DNA of 64,000 nucleotides from Cepaea nemoralis (GCA_014155875.1 JACEFZ010018305.1:91542-155541), one strand, 5' to 3'; positions 36,965-49,132 are shown, counted from the stretch's first letter. A program made the numbers and translations. The notes: generated from the letters alone by a model not told the origin.

Positions 36965-38235
36965 GATCACAGGATTGACATACAACCAGCCAAGGCGGGA
37001 ATACTGACCTGGTGATTTACATACAACCAGCCAGAGCGGGAATACTGACCTGGTGATTTACATACAACCAGCCAAGGCGAGAATACCGACCTGGGGATTT
37101 ACATACAACCAGCCAAGGCGGGAATACTGACCTGGGGATTTACATACAACCAGCCAAGGCGGGAATACTGACCTGGTGATTTACATACAACCAGCCAAGG
37201 CGGGAATACTGACCTGGTGATTTACATACAACCAGCCAGAGCGGGAATACTGACCTGGTGATTTACATATAACCAGCCAAGGCGAGAATACCGACCTGGG
37301 GATTTACATACAACCAGCCAAGGCGGGAATACTGACCTGGGGATTTACATACAACCAGCCAAGGCGGGAATACTGACCTGGTGATTTACATACAACCAGT
37401 CAAGGCGGGAATACTGACCTGGTGATTTACATACAACCAGCCAAGCCGGGAATACCGACCTGGTGATTTACATATAACCAGCCAAGGCGGGAATACCCAC
37501 CTGGTAATTTACATACAACCAGTCAAGGCAGGAATACTGACCTGGTGATTTACATGCAACCAGCCAAGGCGGTAATACTGACCTGGTGATTTACATACAA
37601 CCAGCCAAGGTGGGAATACTGACCTGGTGATTTACATACAACCAGCCAAGGCGGGAATACTGACCTGGTGATTTACATACAACCAGCCAGAGCGGGAATA
37701 CTGACCTGGTGATTTACATACAACCAGCCAAGGCGGCGGGAATACTGACCTGGTGATTTACATACAACCAGCCAAGGCGGGAATACTGACCTAGTGATTT
37801 ACATACAACCAGCCAAGGCGGGAATACTGACCTGGTGATTTACATACAACCAGCCAGAGCGGGAATACTGACCTGGTGATTTACAAACAACCAGCCAAGG
37901 CGGGAATACTGACCTGGTGATTTACATACAACCAGCCAAGGCGGGAATACTGACCTGGTGATTTACATACAACCAGCCAGAGCGGGAATACTAACCTGGT
38001 GATTTACATACAACCAGCCAGAGCGGGAATACTGACCTGGTGATGTACATACAACCAGCCAAGGCGGGAATACTGACCTGGTGATTTACATACAACCAGC
38101 CAAGGCGGCGGGAATACTGACCTGGTGATTTACATACAACCAGCCAAGGCGGCGGGAATACTGACCTGGTGATTTACATACAACCAGCCAAGGCGGCGGG
38201 AATGCTGACCTGTTGATTTACATACAAACAGCTAA
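36965..38235. repeat. 41-bp minisatellite, about 31 copies
   Basis: Units contain 'gatttacatacaaccagcca' and 'aggcgggaatactgacctgg' plus t. Variants include 'agagcggg' for 'aggcggg' and an extra 'gcg' near the right end. The (aaggcgg)/(agagcgg) variants alternate in blocks, suggesting local duplication of several units at once. Confidence 0.95.
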
Positions 38236-38264
38236 GGCTACTGACCTAGTGAGACAGCACTGCA

Positions 38265-38520
38265 TTCACAACTGGCTGAATGGATAGGAGCGTTCGCTCT
38301 TAAACTTCCTGTGGTAGCGAGAATTAGCGGGTTCAACCCCTGTAGCGTCAGTTGGATTAACATATTGACTTCTCGTCTTTCTGGGCGTAAATTACACGTT
38401 CATCTGAAGTCGGAGTTGCTTCGAGGGACGCTGGTAATAGAGGAAGCTGATCCACACTCAAACATCAGTCCAGCGCACTAGTAGTAGTAGAACTTGTGTG
38501 GACTACACTTGGGTTCAAAG
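38265..38520 (+). mobile_element. tRNA-headed SINE, long-body type
   Basis: The head has an A-box-like tggctgaatggatagg and a B box in gcgggttcaacccctg (38328-38343). The body reads 'cgtaaattacacgttcatct', 'gaagtcggagttgcttcgag' and 'gaagctgatccacactcaaa', matching 15070-15335 and the reverse copies at 30255 and 52330. Confidence 0.75.
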
Positions 38521-38524
38521 CGAG

Positions 38525-40190
38525 TAACCGCAAACAAGGAAATAAAAACTGGAACAGCAGAGGAGCTCCAGAACATGATTGACTACATCACGAGGACTCT
38601 TCTATCGGTGTAAATATGAAAGGCCGAAAGCTAGAAGTAGATGATGAAGAAAAGGAAGGAAAAGATGAAGAAGACTGCGAAGAAGAAGACGACGACGAAG
38701 AAGAAGACAAAGACGATGAAGAAGACGAAGAAGTAAAAGAAGAAGAAGAAGGTAATTGTAATATTAGTTATAAAAAAATATTAGTTATAATCAAGATACA
38801 AAGATGGACGTGATATTTATAGGCATGTGGTTTTACGACGCATGGGAACTTTGCTTGTGTGGACTGAATACTTCTAATTATCAAATCATCACTTAAAATA
38901 TACGACTATTATCACAGACGACCTGCACATGGAAAGATGGTTCCCGCTTGATCTTGTCGTATCACGCTTGACTTCTGCTCAAAGATAAGACAGCGGGCGA
39001 GTCCACCAATAGAATGTCATGATACTACACTGACTTTTGATGTCCCTGCATGAAAGTCGCCGAAAGCGCAGTTTCAAGGACTGCATCAAAACAGCAGAGC
39101 CGATTCTAGTGTCGGCCGCTGATAGCAAGGGAAGTAACTTGAGATAAGTTGAAATAACCTAGGTCGGTTCTATTAGCGGCCATCTTGATGGCCCGGCGGC
39201 AAGTGTGGGAAACAACTAGAACAGGGTCCAAGTCCCCGGGTGACCACTTTTCTTTGATCTTATCTTAATTATTCCTGGCGTAGCCTGGGGTGTTGAGATA
39301 TCGTACAGCTTCGTTGTAATTTGCCTTAGTTAACCACAATTACCGACATGCTTTTTGTCAGTGCTTGGCCGGTAAGACGTTTAGCACCATATTCCCAATA
39401 TCGTTTAATATTTATAATAAAGGTTCTGGCTCTGCCTCCGTTGATTCTAAAGATCTATGTAACAAAGGTCCTGGCTCTTCCCCCATTGATTCTAACGATT
39501 TGTGCTTTTTGTGACATGCTGCTGAATACATACTTTACTGCTGAACCAATGATCAGATATAAAACCACCTCTATACCTATCCCATCTGTGAAAGTATTAT
39601 TGGCTCCGTACACCAAATCAAACTGTATTTATCAGCTCCACTGTGAGTGCTAGTCAGTCTTCAGAAAACCCTGTTATAATATAATAGTCCAACCTCAGCC
39701 ATCTCTTAACTACTGCTACATTGCGAGCATCAAGACGTTTTTGATACTGTACACAACGAATAATACATAATTACTCAAATACGCCGAGGTCTCAGCCTTA
39801 AGGTGTCTTAAGCCTAGATTATGCAGGTTGAAAGACTTCAAAGTGACACTGCGATTACCGTGGGGATAAAAACTGCTCCACGTTCGAAAAGAAAAGAGAC
39901 TGTGTGTGCAACGTAAATGAGTCAAAATATGATTCTTTCATTTCATATGATATATTAATCATGTATATCCTTGCAGTTTGCATCCGTGTTGATGCAGTGA
40001 AATATGCCGGGCAATCAAGTGTGCAACCTATTGTTTGTGACTTCTGAGTTTAAATTCACTAAGGGGCTACATTAATTTGAAAAAGAAGAATTATTTCGAC
40101 GTCTTCATGCGGACATCGGCACACTCGACGATTACTTGAACTGTCAGCGTCTAGAGCCCTCTGCAAGGCTATCTATTCCTTGCTTGCTTG
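38525..40190. other. Non-coding DNA with an A/G-rich stretch
   Basis: A purine-rich GAA/GAC stretch lies at 38636-38752. Its 65-codon Asp/Glu/Lys frame is low-complexity and not a credible gene. The rest is unique sequence without recognised elements; 39425-39500 contains a near-duplicate pair ('aaggttctggctctgcctcc' and 'aaggtcctggctcttccccc'). Confidence 0.45.
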
Positions 40191-40192
40191 CT

Positions 40193-40243
40193 TGTGTTCG
40201 TTGTGTTCGTTGTGTTCGTTGTGTTCGTTGTGTTCGTTGGCTT
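40193..40243. repeat. 9-bp tandem repeat
   Basis: About five copies of gtgttcgtt in tandem. Confidence 0.85.
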
Positions 40244-40264
40244 GAGCTCCAACGCCAAGTCAGT

Positions 40265-40350
40265 ACATATCTTTTATGTAATCTCTGATTCGAGTTGTCT
40301 ATAAAGCAAGAGTACAGATGTATATTGTACTCTCTTATTTCAGTTGTCTA
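40265..40350. repeat. Dispersed ~57-bp motif
   Basis: The motif 'gtaatctctgattcgagttg' plus tctataaagc(a/g)agagtacag recurs here, at 41085-41160, and in tandem at 55385-55575. It is non-coding and of unknown origin. Confidence 0.55.
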
Positions 40351-40364
40351 TAAACATTTATAAC

Positions 40365-40917
40365 ATCAGATGGAAGGTGCACAACAGAGATTAAGAGCAT
40401 AACAGGGCAAGCAAAAGCTGCATTTCAGAAAATGAAGACTACCTGACGCAATAAGTCAGTGTCATTGAATGTAAGAAAGAGGGTGCTGAAGTGCTATATA
40501 GAACCTGTTTTGCTGTGTGACTGTCAATCTTGGAATGTGATTGAACAAATTAGGAAGAGATAGAAAGAGACAGAGATGTGGTTCCTGAGACGAAAGTTTT
40601 GAATTCCTTGCATTGCCAGAGTAAATAACAACGACTGCCTGAAAGAGGCTAATGAGACTAGAACATAATATACAATTATAAGAAAGAGGTAAAGAGCTTT
40701 ATTTGGTCATGTGATGAGAAGAGAGGCATTGGAGAACATCGTGACAACTGGAAAGATCGAGGGGAAGAGAGGCAGAGACAGACCAAGAGAAATAATGCTG
40801 GATGGATTGCGACGGTGGCATAGAGGAATATCAACAGCGGAGTTGATTCAGAAAACCAAAGACCGAGATCTGTTGAGAGTCATGAGCGCCTACGCCAGCC
40901 GGCATGGCACTTTATGA
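40365..40917 (+). mobile_element. 3' part of an RTE-like LINE, decayed
   Basis: Pieces of a reverse transcriptase C-terminus are visible in one frame: SITGQAKAAFQKMKTYLTQ, RKRVLKCYIEPVLLCDCQSW, FGHVMRREALENIVTTGKIE, GKRGRDRPREIMLDGLRRWH and SAYASRHGTL before a stop at 40915. Several in-frame stops interrupt it upstream. The 'LFGHVMRRE---TGKI-GKRGR-RPR' end is typical of RTE-like LINEs. The element is 5'-truncated and dead. Confidence 0.75.
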
Positions 40918-41084
40918 TGACGATGATACAGCGTGAGCAGATTCTTGACAGTCTTGTGTCATGGCACGGAAGGAGTCAAAATACTAATCGATTCCTGACG
41001 TCGGAGATAAATAATTTTGTGAGTGACATAATTGCCCACACAGCCGGCAAGGCACTGAATGACGATGATAAAGCGAGAATACAG

Positions 41085-41160
41085 ACGTATATTGTAATCT
41101 CTGATTTGAGTTGTCTATGAAGCTAGAGTACACACCTATGTCGTACTCTCTAAGTTTGTT
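41085..41160. repeat. Dispersed ~57-bp motif, second site
   Basis: It shares 'gtaatctctgatttgagttg' and 'agagtacacacctatgtcgt' with 40265-40350 and 55385-55575. Confidence 0.5.
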
Positions 41161-41465
41161 CTATAATTAATCTCATGTTAAATATGTCGTAATGTGTACC
41201 TCTATACAGAATAATCTAAGCGATTTATAAGAAGCAATTTCATAGCCAAGTGGAAATCAGAGCATCCAGGTCACTAGGAAGATTGTGGAAATTACCGATT
41301 CCGGCGAAGAGAAGAGGTAACAATCTTTAGACTCCGCCCAGAACACTTGTGATATAAATCCAAGAAAGGAGACACTGATGCAAGTAACTCAAAATGTTTT
41401 TTACTGCCAGTATAGTACCTTGCGGTGTATGGCAGGGGGGTTTTGAGCCTGAGGAATTAAGGCCG
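41161..41465. other. Unique non-coding DNA
   Basis: No gene, RNA or element recognised. Confidence 0.4.
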
Positions 41466-41499
41466 CCTGGCTAGAGCATTCGCCGCGAACTGTGCAGGT

Positions 41500-41612
41500 T
41501 AGGGTTTTCTTTTTGCCCCCGACAGAAAAAAACTCCACACTTTACCGAGGGTTTGAACCCGGGTCTACGAAGGAGAATCCGGCATTCTAGCCACTCGGCC
41601 AGCCGCTCCTGG
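41500..41612 (-). mobile_element. tRNA-like SINE head (Ser/Leu-like), not a functional tRNA
   Basis: The minus strand reads ggccgagtggctagaatgcc (A box) and agacccgggttcaaaccctc (B box, T-loop ttcaaac). The ends do not pair into an acceptor stem, so it is not a tRNA gene. It is more likely a tRNA-derived SINE head. The adjacent 77-bp tandem starts within its left edge. Confidence 0.5.
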
Positions 41613-41910
41613 CAAGTAACTGTGTGACTGGTAAAATGACAGCTAAACATTCTTGTAGAAGTGTCCTATATCGGCCAGCCGCTCCTGGCAAGTAACTGTG
41701 TGGACTGTTAAAATGACAGCTAAACATTTCTTGTAGAAGTGTCCTATATCGGCCAGCCGCTCCTGGCAAGTAACTGTGTGACTGGTAAAATGACAGCTAA
41801 ACATTTCTTGTAGAAGTGTCCTATATCGGCCAGCCCGCTCCTGGCAAGTAACTGTGTGACTGGTAAAATGACAGCTAAACATTTCTTGTTAGAACGTGTC
41901 CTATATCGGC
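41598..41910. repeat. 77-bp minisatellite, 4 copies
   Basis: Units include 'ggccagccgctcctggcaag', 'taactgtgtgactggtaaaa' and 'catttcttgtagaagtgtcc'. The copies are nearly identical, differing by single-base indels in homopolymers. Reverse frames across it are artefacts. Confidence 0.9.
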
Positions 41911-41980
41911 CTACGCCCGCTCCCTTTGAAGGCAAACTCACCAAGCTTAAACTGACTGCTGCTTTTGGTTTTTGGTTTCT

Positions 41981-42160
41981 TCTTCTGCTGCGTTCTTACG
42001 GAGATTGTTGTTTTTTTTTTTTTTTTTTGGGGGGGTGGGGGGGGGGGGGGGTGGGGGACGTGATTGCGTTGTGCCTGTTTACAGCAGAACTGCATTCTGC
42101 ACCGTTAGGCCAACACATCCGGCTTCTGCGAGTGTTTGTTGACCGGGTTAACTTTCCCGG
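41981..42160 (-). mobile_element. GAA-tailed SINE, copy 4, with homopolymer expansion
   Basis: It contains 'gtgattgcgttgtgcctgtt', 'tacagcagaactgcattctg' and 'gttgaccgggttaactttcc' of the family (minus orientation). A run of T followed by a run of G (42010-42056) is expanded compared with other copies. The target duplication is not clear. Confidence 0.75.
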
Positions 42161-42165
42161 GTTTT

Positions 42166-42530
42166 TCTTTTTTCTTTTTTCTTTGTTTAAATTTGGTCTT
42201 ATACGAAGAAGGAGGAAAAATATTGTTAGCCAATTTTACTCATACACTTACGTCTCTCAACAATCTTGTGCTTAAACCTCTTCCTGGTTCAAAATGGGCT
42301 GATTAAAAAATCACAGACTCTAACTCGGGAATCCCAAGATCCCGTGCTTCTAACACAACCCATCTGATTTTCTCGCCATTTTAACGGACACGCCCATGGT
42401 GCTCATAAACTTGCAATTTATTCAGTATTGTATGATCATGTGTTTTCTGAAGCAGTGTTTGCGTCTTTGAGAGTGACTTCTCAAGCAACACTACATTTAA
42501 TAGATTCAGTGCCAGTCAAAACGTAGATTT
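42166..42530. other. Unique non-coding DNA
   Basis: No gene or element recognised. Confidence 0.4.
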
Positions 42531-42532
42531 GT

Positions 42533-42700
42533 ACAAGGGGCGTTCAGAAAGTAAGGTACCACATCGTTTGTCTCTGCAGTCATTAATTCAAAAAGTATGT
42601 AATGTATATAAAATATACATGGATATGCCATTTACCATCGGTATTATACAACTTACACCCCATCGACTTGTACGGCTTTATGCCAGCGAGAAACAAGTGT
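42533..42700 (+). mobile_element. Mariner-like or related repeat fragment
   Basis: It begins caaggggcgttcagaaagta, similar to what I recall for mariner-type ends, and continues to 'ccatcgacttgtacggcttt' and 'atgccagcgagaaacaagtg'. The last 110 bp are duplicated in reverse at 55292-55385. Both copies run straight into a (TG/TATG)n microsatellite at the same point, so the microsatellite belongs to the repeat. No transposase frame is present. Confidence 0.4.
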
Positions 42701-42954
42701 ATGCGTGTGTATATGTATGCGTGTATGTGTGTGTGGTATGTGTGTGTGTGTATGTGTGTATGTGTGTATGTATGTGTGAGTGTGTATGTATGTGTGTGTA
42801 TGTGTGAGTGTGTATGTATGTGTGTGTATGTGTGTGTGTGTGTATGTGTGTATGTATGTGTGAGTGTGTATGTATGTGTGTATGTATATGTGAGTGTGTA
42901 TGTATGTGTGTGTATGTATATGTGAGTGTGTATGTGTGTGTGTGTGTGTGTGTC
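42700..42954. repeat. (TG)n/(TATG)n microsatellite
   Basis: About 250 bp of imperfect tgtgtatg repeats. The RNase H-bearing LINE begins directly at its right end. Confidence 0.9.
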
Positions 42955-42984
42955 TTCTTCTTCTTTCGTTCGCTTGAAATATGT

Positions 42985-43995
42985 CTATAACTGCAATGCT
43001 GTCTCTTGTATGAATCTAACAGTCTGTTTCAGTTCACACAGCGGTCCATAGAGTTTGTCTTCCACTGTCGTCTCTCTAGGCCAGAAGGTTTGCCTAGATA
43101 TGTTATATTTTGGGCAGCTTGGAGTATGTGCTCTGCTGTCTGCGACGCCAATCCACATGTGCTCATGGCTGTTTTCCCCAATCTTGAATTTTGTATACAT
43201 GTGGTTGCGTAATCTATTGTGTCCTGTTCTGAGGCGCAGAATAATGACTTGTTCTGGTCTATCCATAACGTGGTAGTCATCTTGCGCAGGTTTTGGTGGC
43301 TTTCTGGCTGATTTGATCATTCTTTTCTTTCGGTGGTATGTAACGGGCACATCAGGCTGTTCTTCTTTGGCTCCTTCCTTAGCCAATTGATCAGCTCTGT
43401 CGTTTCCGGGTACTCCACAGTCGGATGGTATCCACTGTATGGTGACCTTATGCTGACTGCTAAGTTCAGAAAGTAGTGTCCTTAGTACTGGCAATTTCCC
43501 AGACATAAGCGCCTCGAGTACTGATTTTGCATCTGTCATAGCACCACAGGTTGTGTACCATTGCTGGCACCCAGTAATTTCTCTGTTGCTATCTTGATTG
43601 CCTCAATTTCAGCATCATAGTTATGGCAGTACTTTCCTGTCGGTACTCTAGCCTGTGTCCCTAGTATTATTTGGGTATTCTATGTACACTCCTGCTCCTC
43701 CATTTCGAACATCATTTTGTGCTGACCCATTGTAGACTCGGATCCAGAGGTCCTGTGGGTATTCTTCATCAAGGAAGCTGAGAATGGCTGTTCTGCGCTG
43801 CACACTGTTGTGTTCTTCCTTGTCAAATATTCCTCTCACTTTTGTCTGGATTTGTAATGATAGTCTATGTTCATCTTTCCATGGAGTTCGCTCCGGAATA
43901 GTTGTTAGAGGGATACCAACTGTGGGCAGATCGGTGGTTTCTCTGCAGAGTCGTTTGGCTTGGTGGATAAAAACTACTTCTTTCAACCGCCCCAT
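42985..43995 (-). pseudogene. LINE RNase H region, damaged
   Basis: Two frames cover it. The first (43648-43995) includes RVYNGSAQNDVRNGGAGVYI, where the usual 'YTDGS' has lost one codon and with it the first catalytic Asp. The second (42985-43539) includes TDAKSVLEALMSGKLPVLRT and IQWIPSDCGVPGNDRADQLA, where the usual His of 'PSHCG' is Asp. A frameshift separates the two. The C-terminus carries a zinc-knuckle-like Cys/His series (EHMWIGVADSRAHTPSCPKY, altered) and ends TVRFIQETALQL. The domain cannot be active. Confidence 0.75.
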
Positions 43996-44002
43996 AGCTA
44001 GG

Positions 44003-44715
<713 letters not shown>

Positions 44716-44771
<56 letters not shown>
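44716..44771. repeat. (TA)n microsatellite
   Basis: About 54 bp of pure TA at the right break point of the LINE core. The LINE RT frame reads into it (repeated Tyr-Ile), which marks where the coding sequence was cut. Confidence 0.95.
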
Positions 44772-44773
<2 letters not shown>

Positions 44774-46425
44774 TTCCCTGATTTTAGGAGGGGTATCATG
44801 ATTGCTTCTCTCCAGGCTTGTGGAACACTGCCTAAGGTCCAACTGTTATTAAAGATCTGCAACAGCTTTGCTTTGGCCTCTGTTCCTAGGTTCCTGATAA
44901 TTTCATTGGAGATACCATCAGCTCCTGGTAACTTTCTCATTTTCAATTTTGATATGGCTAGCTCCAGTTCGCTGATTGTGATGGGTGCCTCCAGAACCTC
45001 ATGTACTATTTCCTTCTGTCCCGTATGTTGCTGTTTCTCTCGAATCTCTTGTTGTTTCTCTGGACTAATTTTGATATTGTTATCTTGTGCGAATGAGTCC
45101 GCAAAATGGTCAGCTGCTTGCTTTCTTGTTAAGATGTTTCCATCTTTATGTAGTGCAATTTTTGAGTTTCTCCCTGTGCCCTCATCGTTAAGTTGTCTTA
45201 ACAGCTTCCACAATTTCCTTGTGTCTCTTTCAAAGTTCAGAGACTCCGTTTTCTCCTGCCAGCTTTTCCGTCTAGCCTGCAGCTTGGCCCTTTGAAATGT
45301 GGCTTTTGCATGCTGGAATTTATTGTGGTGCTCTTGGCTGGGTGTGGCCTCTGCTTGCTTTCTACACTCTTCCACATCATTATGCAACTGTTCCAGTTCA
45401 CTACTCCAGTAGGGTTTATATTGTTTACGGGCTCCTCTTGGTACTGTTTCTTGCGCTGCCTGCAATATGCATTTCCCAAACTCAACTACTTTATTTATGT
45501 CTTTCTCAGTGTTCAGGTTTCTAACCAGTATGCTGGTGCAATTCTTGTACATTGCCCAGTTTGCTTTCTTGTAGTTCCACCTCGAGAGGGTGCTGCTTTC
45601 ACTTACAAGCTCATTTTCTACAGTTAGAAAGACTGGCCGATGATCACTGCCACCAAGTTGTTTCCCAACAATTCGTGTAATGTTCCACTCCAGGTCTGGT
45701 GAATGAAAAGCCAGGTCAGGTGTAGTTGTAGTGTGCCATGATCTCGAGTAGAAAGTATGTGGGTCGGACGGCTTGTTAATCAAGATGAATCTATTCTCAT
45801 CCTGCCAGTCTTCCAGTCTCTCTCCTCTCTGGTCCATGTGATCATAGCCCCAGCTCTGCGAGTGGCTGTTGAAATCGCCACACACAATCATTTTTTCAGT
45901 TAATGGTAGTGTGTCCAGTGCCTGTGGGCGGTCGCTTGGGCAGTAGTAATTGATCAGATGTAGGTCTGTATTGCCTGTCTTAAGTTTGAGTGTCTGATAC
46001 TCAGCCCCTTCCATGTAGACTTCGATTTGGGAAGTAGTGACGTTATTTTTGACAAGGGTCAGTATCCCACCTTTTCGCCTGTCCTTTCGGTCAGATCGGT
46101 AACACTGGTAGCCTCTGATTTTGAAGGCTATTTTTTCGTCGAGGTGAGTTTCTTGTAAGCAACATACACTTACTTTTTCTTGGTCCAGGATGTTTTCTAA
46201 TTCTATTTTTCTGTTGCTGACTCCCTCCGCATTCCAGTGCATTATTTTAAGTCTTTGTTTAGTATGGCCAGCCGTTCTATTCTCATGTCCCCTGGCTCCA
46301 CAGGACATCTGAGAAGGACCTCCAGTAGTAGGGGTTGGACCCTTTCGAGACATAGGGCCCGGCACTGCACCTGCCTGGGGGTCCAAAGCAGGGCGAGCAC
46401 CATAACATTTAGCAGTAGTCGACAT
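44772..46425 (-). pseudogene. LINE endonuclease plus N-terminal reverse transcriptase, truncated
   Basis: The frame starts with a Ser/Pro/Gly leader (possible ATG at 46425). The endonuclease domain begins at LKIMHWNAEGVSNRKIELEN (catalytic Asn), with CCLQETHLDEKIAF (Glu), VCGDFNSHSQSWGYDHMDQR (Asp, Asn) and the end motif GGSDHRPVFLTV (Asp, His). A charged linker follows, then the RT start: KLKMRKLPGADGISNEIIRN and SVPQAWREAIMIPLLKSGKD. It then runs into TA repeats, so RT motifs A to C, including the YADD site, are absent. The endonuclease residues look intact, but without RT the element cannot move by itself. Confidence 0.85.
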
Positions 46426-46529
46426 ATTCCATTTTGCGTGGCATCCTGATTTTTGTGGTGCGCCTCCTGGCTGGTTGCCTCTGTCTTCAGCACCTTTCCA
46501 TTGCTAGAGCAGACTGTGGTCTCACTCGA

Positions 46530-46925
46530 GTGTATATATGTGTATATGTGTGTGTGTGCGTGCGCGCGCGCGTATGTGTGTATGTGTGTATGTATGTGTG
46601 AGTGTGTATGTATGTGTGTATATATGTGTGTGTATGTGTGTATGTATGTATGTGCGTGTGTATGTGTGCTATATGTATGTATGTGTTTGTGCGTGTGTAT
46701 GTGTGTGTATGTGTGTATGTATGTATGTGCGCGTGTGTGTGTATGTATGTGCGTGTGTATATGTGTGCGTATCATGTAAGAGTATGTGAGTATGTGTGTA
46801 TGTGAGTATGTATGCGTGTGTATGTATGTGTGTATGTATGTGTATATATATATATATATGTGTGTGTGTGTAAATGTGTGTATGCATATGTGTATGTGCT
46901 ATGTGTGTGTATGTGTGTGAATGGT
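46530..46925. repeat. (TATG)n/(TG)n microsatellite
   Basis: About 390 bp of imperfect tgtatg repeats with a short cg run (46559-46571) and a TA run (46842-46858). Long open frames of Cys/Val/Tyr across it are artefacts. Confidence 0.95.
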
Positions 46926-46927
46926 TT

Positions 46928-46929
46928 TA

Positions 46930-46998
<69 letters not shown>

Positions 46999-47094
46999 TT
47001 AGGTAGGTTGGTAGGTAGGTAAATAGGCAGGCTTGAAGGCAGGTAAGTAAGTAGGTATTTAAGTTGGTATTATGTATTTAGATAGGTAGGTAGG
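46928..47094. repeat. (CTGT)n then (GTAG)n tetranucleotide repeats
   Basis: CTGT repeats (about 46932-46998) are followed by imperfect gtag/gtaa repeats up to the hAT element. The GTAG pattern resumes after it at 48403-48425. Confidence 0.9.
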
Positions 47095-48402
47095 CAGGGC
47101 CGGATTAAGCCATCTTGGTGCCCTAGGCACAAACCCACATGGGTGCCCCCTACTGCCCCGGGCCCCCGATCCTCCACTGACTGCTGGTATGTTCAATATT
47201 ATGCAAAAAACTAACAAAGAAAAACAGTTGTGAAATGTAAACACATATGTTTGTACTACTATCACTCATATAAAACCTACAATGAGGTATTTCTGTATTA
47301 AAATTAATAGTTAATTAATTTTGTAATAATAGTAGACAAAAATACTGTAACTTTTTTGATAGATAAGAAAGTCAGAGAGAGCACACATTTACATTTTAAA
47401 GTTCTTTTTTCTAGATTTACGTCTGGCAAAGTTTTTGAGTACATCATCAAAGTTAATTTTGCGCAACAAGTCTGCCTCAATCATCAGCAAAGATAAGGAA
47501 TCAAGCCTTTCTTGTTTCATTGTCGATCTACTTGAATTTTTTGTACGTTTCAACTGAGAAAAAGAGCGCTCAGTTGAACAGTTCGTAACCATTAATGTTA
47601 AAAATATGCGCAAGGCGATTTCTACATTTGGAAAAGCACACTCGATGTTGTCTCTAACTATTACGTTGTAGAGTTCTGCATGACTGAACGTGTTGTTGTC
47701 AGATTTTGATGCACGAAACTTGTGGCGAATATATGAGTGGAACTGTTGTAGTTCAGTATATAAATTATTGTTCAGATCTTCAGGATAAGCATTTATTAGT
47801 CCTTCACAACACTGAGATGTTTGTGGTACATCGACCAAACAAGAAAATCGAACTGCTAGATCATTATATACCTGTCCTCGTCTACTCATCTCTGTCTCAA
47901 GTTTGTCAACAATGGTGTAGAAAGCAGATATACGAAATTTGTCTCTGGCATTCTGAGATACCTCAGGGGCATCACCATCAATGACCACTGTCTTTCGTTT
48001 ACGATTACGGGTCAAAGTTGACTTATAATCCACACCTGGTGTTACTTCTTTTGCAGCTTCTTCAAATCTTTCAAATTCATTCCTAGATTCATGCAAGTGA
48101 TCTGCTAGTGAAGAATACAAATCAGCACACGTTTTCAAGTTCACGTGCTCATTTTGTAGAGCTTGACTGACCCTGTGAAAATGTTGTAACACTTCTTCCC
48201 AAAAGACAAGCATGAAAGCAAATTCTAATTCTTGCATCTTCTTTGCAATGTTTTCTGCTTCTCTTCTGGTACATTCGCGATTTGCTTATGCCATGCAATT
48301 ACGCTACCTCATTTTTCTTGAGGACTTGTGGTGCCCCCCCCCCCCTCAATGCTTGGTGCCCTAGGCATGTGCCTTGTTTGCCTAATGGTTAATCCATCCC
48401 TG
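47095..48402 (-). mobile_element. Internally deleted hAT transposon, 1308 bp
   Basis: The left end reads cagggccggattaagccat and the right end, inverted, reads cagggatggattaaccatt, an imperfect terminal inverted repeat. Both ends also share a 'tggtgccctaggcac'-like block. The flanking 8 bp are taggtagg at 47087-47094 and 48403-48410, the expected hAT duplication size, though within GTAG repeats the match could be partly chance. It carries only the C-terminal part of a transposase. Confidence 0.8.
47389..48237 (-). pseudogene. hAT transposase, C-terminal part only (ZMYM1-like group)
   Basis: An open frame of 282 codons starts at ATG 48237 (MQELEFAFMLVFWEEVLQHF). Upstream, in frame, REAENIAKK extends it until a TAA, so the true N-terminus is lost. 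The end carries the hAT dimerisation block: ALRIFLTLMVTNCSTERSFS, then QLKRTKNSSRSTMKQERLDS, LSLLMIEADLL, and a Lys/Arg-rich tail. The RNase H-like catalytic half with its first acidic residues and the BED/TTF finger are missing. The family resemblance is to zinc-finger MYM-type protein 1-like hAT proteins. It may still bind other transposase subunits, but it cannot catalyse. Confidence 0.8.
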
Positions 48403-48410
48403 TAGGTAGG

Positions 48411-48467
48411 TTAAGAAGGTAGGTAGGCACGCACGCATGTACACACGGGTAAGTATTACGTACGTAT

Positions 48468-48528
<61 letters not shown>

Positions 48529-49009
48529 CGTGCGTGCTTGAGTATAAAACAACAGACAGCTGACACATAATGTTACTGGCCCATGTTAGAATCGAACCCA
48601 GACCCCTAGAGAAATAGTATCTCTAATATAATAAATACACTCAAGCCCACCCCAGTCTCCCTGAAAGCCATCGCAGACGTCCCGTTTCCTGTTTCAGTTC
48701 AAAAGACAATGATCACGTTTCCATGCCAACGCCGTGTGTGGCGCGGCCTGGTATCTCACTTCCTGTCAGCCTCTAACTCATTCATTTCACCCCACGGCAT
48801 TCTGGGGGTGTCTAAACCAACCCTGCCCGGCCCCACCACTGGTGCCTGGTATGCTATGGTTCAGGCACGTGAAATGTTAGTCAGCCAGCGGTTATCTGTC
48901 CAGATATGTTGTTCCATTTATCCTCGTAGCGCCTGTTACTGGCTGTTCTTCAACTCTGAGAGAGGGATGGCTGGACCCGTGTTTATTTTGTGTTTATCAG
49001 TTCTTCCAT

Positions 49010-49010
<1 letters not shown>
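48411..49010. other. Non-coding DNA with (TG)n
   Basis: A (TG)n run of about 55 bp lies at 48471-48525, flanked by tgcg repeats. A tRNA-like B-box pattern in reverse ('ttagaatcgaacccagaccc') occurs near 48586-48605. The frame at 48709 has no domain. Confidence 0.5.
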
Positions 49011-49011
<1 letters not shown>

Positions 49012-49074
<63 letters not shown>

Positions 49075-49108
49075 CCCTCTCTCTCTCTCTCTCTCTCCCT
49101 ATACCTCT
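49012..49108. repeat. (CT)n microsatellite
   Basis: About 60 bp of CT, a short C run, then more CT. Low-complexity Ser/Leu frames here are artefacts. Confidence 0.95.
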
Positions 49109-49132
49109 TTTTTTCTCTCTCTCCCTCTCCGT

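Noticed and set aside
38616..38813. 65-codon acidic Asp/Glu/Lys frame
   Set aside because: Purine-rich GAA/GAC simple sequence; no start context, splice signal or homology that I recognise.
41500..41612. tRNA gene on the minus strand
   Set aside because: A and B boxes and a T-loop are visible, but the ends do not form an acceptor stem, so a tRNA-derived SINE is more likely.
46453..46805. Cys/Val/Tyr-rich frames on the plus strand
   Set aside because: Translations of the TATG/TG microsatellite.
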